Shown piece after piece: positions 58,568 to 64,000 of a stretch of 64,000 nt of DNA (positions are counted from its first letter, which is position 1; each line of letters opens with the position of its first letter). The stretch is from Micromonospora coxensis (GTDB lineage Bacteria > Actinomycetota > Actinomycetes > Mycobacteriales > Micromonosporaceae): the NCBI RefSeq assembly GCF_900090295.1, contig NZ_LT607753.1, positions 6,076,001 through 6,140,000 on the forward strand. Reading direction: 5' to 3'. The notes under the pieces are model-generated. The model was not told the DNA's origin. It saw only the letters and a program-made list of their open reading frames with translations, and did no database searches. A program made the translations under genes and the position numbers.

Positions 58568-59075
58568 TCGCCGACTCCATGGCTGATTGGGGAAGCGGCT
58601 ACAAGCCGGGCGGCCCGGAGAGCACCATCAAGATCATGCCGTCCGTGGGCCGTCTGAGGTGAACCAAAGGCCACCAAAGATGACAAGCGTCGGCAGAGCC
58701 CGGCGCAGGTCAGACGCTGTTCCGTCCGATTGAGGTTGGTACGCCGGCAGCCTTCCACATTGCAACGCCAAGTGACGCCGTAGCACCTCCGGCCTGCGCG
58801 AACACCATCCGGGCGCCTGCCCGGCCGGTTCAGGCAGTAGTGAGGAGCATTCGGTCGTGGCCGAGGGCCGTGTCGATCACGCGGCCTTCGGTCCTCGCTC
58901 CGCGTCACCGGACATCGGGTTGCCTGGTCGCCACGCCTGCGGAAGCCGCAGCCGGCGCCAGCACGGCGGTGACCCGGTCCCGGTCGGGCGCCGGCGCGGA
59001 GGCGGGCGCGTAGGTCGTTCGGCCAGGGGATCACCTTCGACGCTCGGTGCTGTCGTCCTGGCCGCACGGAAGGAG
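58568..59075. other. Non-coding stretch near the right side of the island
   Basis: No gene is supported over about 500 bp: open frames on both strands are Arg-rich, short or overlapping. It includes the right copy of the 11-bp repeat (58632-58642) and a GACGGCC...ACGGCATGATC segment similar to the integrase 3' end on the minus strand. Confidence 0.5.
58632..58642 (+). repeat. 11-bp direct repeat, right copy (possible att core)
   Basis: Identical to GATCATGCCGT at 52731-52741, 5.9 kb apart, same orientation. Confidence 0.4.
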
Positions 59076-59507
59076 TCACCCTCGCCCGAGCAGACGGACC
59101 GCAGTCGAGGAGATCGGGGCCAGGTGTGGCCTGGCCGGCAGAAGCACGGTCGTTGTCCCCAGGCTCTCGTTCATGCCTGCCAGTTCGTATTCGTACTGGA
59201 TGTCCGCGACGCTGCGTACGCCTCGCACGATGACCCGCACGTCGTTCTCGGCGCAGTAGGTGGCGGTGAGTCCTTCCCAGGGCGTCACGTCGACGTCGTC
59301 CCAGTCATTCGGGAGCGCTTCGCGGATCGCCGCCGCTCTGGCCGCCGGTGCCATGGCGGGCGTCTTGGCTCGGTTGCTGGCGACGAGCACAGTGACGTGC
59401 CCGAACAGCCGGCGTGCCCGATCGATGATGTCGAGGTGACCGGGCGTGAGCGGGTCGAAGGTGCCGGGATAGACCGCTCGGCCGCCGAGCGCGGACCGGG
59501 TTGTCAC
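59076..59507 (-). CDS. Short CoaD-like nucleotidyltransferase
   Basis: The 143-aa protein is clearly related to phosphopantetheine adenylyltransferase: AVYPGTFDPLTPGHLDIIDR with the T/H-x-G-H motif, VRVIVRGVRSVADIQYEYEL and ISSTAVR near the end. It ends 5 residues after the ISST motif, whereas CoaD normally continues about 25 residues and totals about 160. Truncation or a divergent paralogue are both possible. A leaderless TAGGCT box 7 nt before GTG 59507 suggests it is expressed. It does not lie beside rsmD or rpmF as the usual coaD does. Confidence 0.7.
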   Translation of the reverse strand: MTTRSALGGRAVYPGTFDPLTPGHLDIIDRARRLFGHVTVLVASNRAKTPAMAPAARAAAIREALPNDWDDVDVTPWEGLTATYCAENDVRVIVRGVRSVADIQYEYELAGMNESLGTTTVLLPARPHLAPISSTAVRLLGRG

Positions 59508-59514
59508 GCGTCGA

Positions 59515-59520
59515 AGCCTA
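59515..59520 (-). promoter_or_regulatory. Leaderless-type -10 box for the CoaD-like gene
   Basis: On the minus strand TAGGCT lies 7 nt upstream of GTG 59507. Confidence 0.5.
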
Positions 59521-59689
59521 GAGGATCAACGGGAAGCGGGAACTGCGGCTCGCCGCGCTGGCCGGGGCCGGGCAGGCCTTCGGTGCCCAGGTGGCGGACC
59601 GATCATCTGCGGGTGACCGGACCGATCAGGCCGCCACCACCGCCTGCTCGGGCGGCTGGTGGGCAGGCAGGGATGCCGCGCACCACAAC

Positions 59690-62600
59690 TCAGCATCGTG
59701 GGGCCTGGTCCGGATCATTGCCGGTGGCTTTCCACGCCTCGGCAACCGTCTGCGTGCCACGCAACGCGGAGCAGGCGTCGGACACCACCCGATCGGGGTC
59801 GGGATCCACAATGTTGATCTGCGAATGCACCCCGGCCATGGCGATCAGTCCGGTACCGGGTTGCACGGCAAGACCGTCCAGCGAGGTGGGTGTGCGCACC
59901 GTCGCCAAGATTTTTTGTGTCGATACGTCCCACAGTCGCAGCGACATGTCATAGTCGCTGACCGAGGCGAGCGTGTCGCCGTCCGGCAGGAAACCCACTC
60001 CCCTGATGGTGCCACCATGCCCGCTCAACGCACCGCCGAGCTCTTTTCTGCTGGCGACATCCCACAGTCGCAGGGTTCGGTCGCTGCCCCCGCTCGCGAG
60101 GATTGTGCCGTCCTGGTTGAACGCCACCGCGGTGGCAAGTCCATGGCGGCCGTCCAGGGTGTCAACCAAATCACCGGTACGCGGATCGCGAAGCTCGATC
60201 GTCCCGTTGCTCAACGGGACGGCGATCAAACTCCCATCCGGGGAGAACGCGATCTGGCCTCCTGGATATGGGTCGCGCGTCACGTCCTCGGGTTCATAGG
60301 TTACCCGAACCGGCGGAGAGTCCGGATTGGAGAGGTCCCAACGCATCAGCCGAAAACGTATAACTTTGGCGTCGCCCGAGTCTATCGCCTCCCGAGACGG
60401 GCCACCGTGCGCAACCACAGCCCTGCTGTCCGGACTGTACCGGACCGAGTAGGGCACCATGCCATCTCCGATGGCTCCGGGCCTGCCCGCTTGCCCGGTC
60501 GCGATGTTCCACAGACGCACAGTTCCGTCGGCGCCTGCCGTCGCCAGTTCGCCACTGTCCGGCCTGAAAGAAAGAGAATTGACCACCCCGGTGGCCAATT
60601 CACGAACCACGGACCGTGTGGTCATGTCCCACAGCGTCACCACGTTGCCTCTCGGGAAGGCCAGCAGACGCCGGTCCGGACTGAACGCCACGACAGTGGG
60701 TGCGTGGGACTGGTCGAGAACATTTGTCTGCGCTCGCCACAGGATCGCCGAGCGGTCGAGGCTGCCGCTGAGCACGGCATGGCCGTCCCGGCTGAATCCG
60801 ACTGACGTGACGCCTTCGGTGTGTCCGACGAAGGAGCGGACGGTGGCACCGTCGACAACCCGCCACCACTGGACGCTCTTGCTCCTGCTCAGACCGGCGA
60901 TCACGTGTCGCCCGTCGGGGCTGAACTCCGCCTCCTTGATGAACTCGTTTCCGCCGGGTGGGCGCAGTATCGGAACGCCCGCAGCTCGGCCGTTGCGCAC
61001 GTCCCACAACCGCACCGTCCCGTCGGCGCTGCCACTGGCCAGCAGCCGGCCATTCGGACTGAAATCCGTGCTCATGACGTATTTCTCGTGGCCGGCCAGA
61101 ATCGCCACCCGGCGTCCCGTGGCGGTCTGCCAGACCTGCACGCTGTTGTTTCCGCCACCTGCCGCGAGCAGCGAGCCATCCGGGCTCAACGCGACTCCGA
61201 ACGCTGCGCCGCCCTTGTCGTACGAGCGCACCCGCCGTCCGCTCGTCACCTCCCACAACACAATGGTGGGCTCGTTCCTGGATGCGGTGGCGAGGGAGGT
61301 CCCGTCCTGGCTGAATGCCATACTGACGGCGTCACCGGGCAAGCTGCGAATGAGTTTGCGCGTGCGTACGTCCCACAGCCGCAGCCGGTGCTCGGCGCGT
61401 TCAGTGGAATGGGCGGTGCCGAGTATGTTTCCGTCCGGGCTGAACTCGACGATCGGCAGCCCGCCATCCGTGCCGGTCAACGTGGCTACCTGACGATGGC
61501 TCTCGGTGTCCCACAGCGTAACTGAGCCGTCGGTGGCCGCCAGCGCGGCGAGCGTGCCGTCGGGACTGAGAGCCGTATCGAACAGCCGGGCCTCGACGGG
61601 GCCGAGCACGCCCCGGTAGGGAATGCTCTGCGCACTCAGGATGGCACCGCGCGACTCCTCGGTCGGCGCGGCCTGCCAGGCTGCTATCGCCAGCAACAGT
61701 GACCGGTGTGGATCGGCGTCGCGTGCGGTCAGCGACTCCGACGAGTAGAGCCGCGACACGGCGACGGCACGCTGCTGCTCGGCCCGGTGTCTCTGCCCGT
61801 CCGCTACCCGCTGCTGCCACACCGCGAGCCCGCCCGCCACCACGGCGGCAACGAGCAGAAACGCGAGCGCCACCACCCCGCGACGCAGTCGCCGGTTGTT
61901 GCGCCGGACGGTCTCGTGCGCCGATTCCTCCGCAGCCTCGCTTGCCGCGACGAACTCGCGTTCCGCGTCGGTGAGGTTGGCCACGCGGTCGTTCCGCTCG
62001 TCCAACCACGCCCGGAGGACGGCCAGCCGAGCGCCCTGATACAGGCTGCCGTCATCCCGATCCAGGTTGAGCCAGTCGTTCGTCGCATCGGTGAGCCTGC
62101 GGTGTACGACGAGGCCGGTCCGGTCCTCGCTCAGCCAGGAGGTCAACCGTGGCCACGCACGCAACAGTGCTTCGTGGGCGATCTCGACGGTGTCCTTGTC
62201 CACGGCCACCAGCCGGGTGGCGACCAACCGGTTCAGCACGGTCACCGAGTCGTCGTCACCACCGGTCAGTTCCGACTTCGGTACCCTGCGGCGAGTGTCA
62301 TCGACACCGTCGCCGACCGCCACCATCGCCAGCAACAACCGCCGTACGATGTGTTGCTCCGGCTCGGACATCGAGGTGAACAGCTTCTCCGCCGCCTCGC
62401 TGATCGCGCCCCGAACGCCACCGGACTCCTGGTAACTGGCCAGGGCCATGGTGTTGCCTCGCCGCTTGTTCCAGGTAGCCGCCAACGCATACGCAAGCAG
62501 CGGCAGGGTGCCCGGTTGATGCCCGGCGGCGTCGACGACGTCCTCCAGCACCCGATCGACCAAGCCCCGCTCAACGTCGAGACCGACGACGGCTGCGGGT

Positions 62601-63946
62601 CCTTCCACGACGCTCCGCAGTTCGGAGATTCTCATCGGGCCGACCAGATACTGGTTGTCCTGCAGGATCTCGGCCAGGCCCGGTTCCTCGGCGCAGGAGG
62701 AGAAGAAATCTGTCCGCAGGCTGGCGAGCACCAGCGCGCTCGGGGTGGTCTCGTCGCCGGCGACGCTGACGGCTGCCGCACGGAGGGCCGCGATGAACGC
62801 TGCCCGTTCGGCGGCGTCCCTGCAGAGCGTGAAGATCTCTTCGAACTGGTCGACGATCAACACCACCGGCCCGGCAACGTCGAGTCCCTTCCTACCTGCG
62901 TCCGCGAGCGCCGCCTGGCGGGCAAGCGCTGCGAACCGAACCGGATCGTCCCGTACCTCGTCCACCGAGGTCCCGACCGAACTGCCCGCCAGAACCGCCA
63001 GGTGGCTGACCAACTCGGTCAGCGGCCTCGAGCCGGGTGTCAGCCGGACCTGCGGCCAGTCGGCGGAACCGGGAATCGGGAGGTCACCACGCGCCAACGC
63101 GGGCACGAGACCGGCCCGCAACAAGGACGACTTGCCGGAGCCGGATACGCCTACCACCAGCAACGGCAATCCGCGATCCTTGGCCGCGACCAGTCGGTCG
63201 ACCAGTTTCGCGGTCAGCTCCTCGCGGCCGAAGAACCACTCGGCCTGGCCCGCGGCGAACGCGGACAAGCCTGGATAAGGGCAAATGCCTGGTACGGGCG
63301 GTTCGACGTACTCGGCCTTCTCCCACGCCCGCAGCTCGACACCGACGTCGCGCAGCAGGGGTGCCAGGTCCTCTGTTCGCGCGACCCACACCGTGTCCCG
63401 GCCCCAGCTGTCGTTGGTGTTGTACCTGGCCGACACGACACCCACGACCGTGCCGTCGGCACCCCGCACCGGGGCACCCGACATTCCCCGCATCACCGCG
63501 CTCGCCGTCAACCGACCCAGCCGCACCCCATCCCGGGTCGTACCACCCGCCCAGTGCCCTGGCGCGTCCAGGAAGCGATACTCCTGGAAGTCCGGCAGAT
63601 CCACCGAACCTGTGACCACCACCTCGGCCCTGAGCCCGACGCCATCCGTGGCCGCCACGCCCGGCACGACCGCGGGAAGGCTGCTCTCTGCGCGCAACAC
63701 CGCGAGGTCGTGCACCCGGTCAACGTTGATGATCCGCGCGGGGAAACCGCCCCCACCGGCCAACGGATCGACCCGCACCACACCGTCGATGTCTCCTGCG
63801 TGTGCGGTGCCCGCGTCAACGTTCCGCAGCACGTGCCACGCCGTCACGAACACGCCAGGCGCCACCTGAAAACATGTGCCTTCGGGGCGGCCCGCCGCAT
63901 CGAGAACCCGGCCGAGAAACCCCGGAACCCGTTCGTCAGGCGCCAT
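59690..63946 (-). CDS. Trypsin-nSTAND1-WD40 protein
   Basis: The 1418-aa protein has an N-terminal trypsin-like protease domain (about residues 1-200) with the triad His38 (TAWHV), Asp80 (HDLAVLR) and Ser156 (GMSGAP). It is followed by an nSTAND1 NTPase (about 225-640) with Walker A GVSGSGKSS near 268 and Walker B VVLIVDQFEEIF near 368. A possible membrane helix (VVALAFLLVAAVVAGGLAVW, about 690) leads into ten or more WD40 repeats (about 760-1390; for example GTVRLWDVRNG, GTVRLWNIATG, RTLRLWDVASR). This plan occurs in bacterial conflict and signalling systems. The upstream gene overlaps its start. Confidence 0.9.
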   Translation of the reverse strand: MAPDERVPGFLGRVLDAAGRPEGTCFQVAPGVFVTAWHVLRNVDAGTAHAGDIDGVVRVDPLAGGGGFPARIINVDRVHDLAVLRAESSLPAVVPGVAATDGVGLRAEVVVTGSVDLPDFQEYRFLDAPGHWAGGTTRDGVRLGRLTASAVMRGMSGAPVRGADGTVVGVVSARYNTNDSWGRDTVWVARTEDLAPLLRDVGVELRAWEKAEYVEPPVPGICPYPGLSAFAAGQAEWFFGREELTAKLVDRLVAAKDRGLPLLVVGVSGSGKSSLLRAGLVPALARGDLPIPGSADWPQVRLTPGSRPLTELVSHLAVLAGSSVGTSVDEVRDDPVRFAALARQAALADAGRKGLDVAGPVVLIVDQFEEIFTLCRDAAERAAFIAALRAAAVSVAGDETTPSALVLASLRTDFFSSCAEEPGLAEILQDNQYLVGPMRISELRSVVEGPAAVVGLDVERGLVDRVLEDVVDAAGHQPGTLPLLAYALAATWNKRRGNTMALASYQESGGVRGAISEAAEKLFTSMSEPEQHIVRRLLLAMVAVGDGVDDTRRRVPKSELTGGDDDSVTVLNRLVATRLVAVDKDTVEIAHEALLRAWPRLTSWLSEDRTGLVVHRRLTDATNDWLNLDRDDGSLYQGARLAVLRAWLDERNDRVANLTDAEREFVAASEAAEESAHETVRRNNRRLRRGVVALAFLLVAAVVAGGLAVWQQRVADGQRHRAEQQRAVAVSRLYSSESLTARDADPHRSLLLAIAAWQAAPTEESRGAILSAQSIPYRGVLGPVEARLFDTALSPDGTLAALAATDGSVTLWDTESHRQVATLTGTDGGLPIVEFSPDGNILGTAHSTERAEHRLRLWDVRTRKLIRSLPGDAVSMAFSQDGTSLATASRNEPTIVLWEVTSGRRVRSYDKGGAAFGVALSPDGSLLAAGGGNNSVQVWQTATGRRVAILAGHEKYVMSTDFSPNGRLLASGSADGTVRLWDVRNGRAAGVPILRPPGGNEFIKEAEFSPDGRHVIAGLSRSKSVQWWRVVDGATVRSFVGHTEGVTSVGFSRDGHAVLSGSLDRSAILWRAQTNVLDQSHAPTVVAFSPDRRLLAFPRGNVVTLWDMTTRSVVRELATGVVNSLSFRPDSGELATAGADGTVRLWNIATGQAGRPGAIGDGMVPYSVRYSPDSRAVVAHGGPSREAIDSGDAKVIRFRLMRWDLSNPDSPPVRVTYEPEDVTRDPYPGGQIAFSPDGSLIAVPLSNGTIELRDPRTGDLVDTLDGRHGLATAVAFNQDGTILASGGSDRTLRLWDVASRKELGGALSGHGGTIRGVGFLPDGDTLASVSDYDMSLRLWDVSTQKILATVRTPTSLDGLAVQPGTGLIAMAGVHSQINIVDPDPDRVVSDACSALRGTQTVAEAWKATGNDPDQAPRC

Positions 63947-64000
63947 CAGGGAAGTGCCCCGCCGCAGCGCGGTAGGTCAGTGCCACCTCGATGGTCGCCT
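63936..64000 (-). CDS. C-terminal end of an upstream gene, partial
   Basis: Only about 20 codons are in the window (ATIEVALTYRAAAGHFPDGA, then TGA 63938-63936). The stop lies inside the start of the trypsin-nSTAND gene (ATGGCGCCTGA), so the genes are translationally coupled. Trypsin-co-occurring (Trypco) small domains often sit directly upstream of such genes, and the short beta-like end would fit one, but this cannot be confirmed. Confidence 0.5.
   Translation of the reverse strand, partial: ATIEVALTYRAAAGHFPDGA

Noticed and set aside
58150..59079. Leftward 309-codon frame over the GNAT-like gene and the following gap
   Set aside because: It is antisense to the better-supported GNAT-like gene, and its remaining part has no domain.

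Overview
The window is GC-rich throughout apart from one island. Gene density, many 1-8 nt start/stop overlaps, GTG starts, a mycothiol gene (mshC), an F420-type LLM oxidoreductase, DUF3090/SCO1664/PAC2 neighbours and ESX-like small proteins all indicate an actinobacterium. The gene families and a GATCATGAAGTTGT-type palindrome suggest Micromonosporaceae (Micromonospora or a close relative); this assignment is inference, since no rRNA gene is present. No tRNA gene or CRISPR array was recognised.

Layout. 0-8.9 kb: partial MDR dehydrogenase, ABC exporter, SecA2, GAF-ANTAR regulator, DUF2231 membrane protein, methyltransferase, DUF3500 and a cupin-like protein. 8.9-15.4 kb: a rhodanese remnant, two tandem orphan winged-helix regulators, a uridine-kinase-like protein with a degenerate P-loop, a DksA/TraR zinc-finger protein, two DUF72 proteins, DUF2267 and a PIG-L deacetylase. 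15.4-18.7 kb: a secreted GH10-CBM2 xylanase behind a CebR/CelR-like operator, then a gene for four exact-length 21-residue repeats followed 9 nt later by a JmjC/cupin oxygenase. 18.8-23.3 kb: a leftward operon of a small helical protein, a 300-aa protein, an FtsK/SpoIIIE ATPase and a coiled-coil membrane protein. 23.5-32.3 kb: NYN protein, a second ClpC-type ATPase with DUF3140, LysR regulator, hemerythrin, M20 peptidase and small conserved proteins.

32.3-35.4 kb: a compact leftward locus that looks like a RiPP pathway, with a 39-aa precursor-like peptide, a ThiF-like E1 enzyme with a PqqD-like N-terminus, an M50 protease with a PqqD-like N-terminus and a DUF3105 membrane protein, joined by 4-nt overlaps. 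36-40 kb: type VII secretion-like accessory and substrate genes without the core apparatus. 40-52.7 kb: conserved actinobacterial genes (aldo/keto reductase, LLM oxidoreductase, uppP, histidine phosphatase, DUF3090, SCO1664, mshC, GntR, PAC2, metH).

52.7-59.5 kb is an island: a truncated integrase, an HD protein, a lower-GC 854-aa protein with a PD-(D/E)XK-like motif, a 60-bp-arm inverted repeat, a three-helix membrane protein, a GNAT-like protein and a short CoaD homologue. The last 4 kb hold a trypsin-nSTAND-WD40 protein of the conflict-system type.

The strongest candidates for undescribed biology are the repeat-peptide/JmjC pair, the ThiF/M50/precursor locus, the FtsK cassette and the island defence candidates. 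Eleven genes share a TANNNT box 6-7 nt before the start codon, which points to widespread leaderless transcription and was used here to choose starts.
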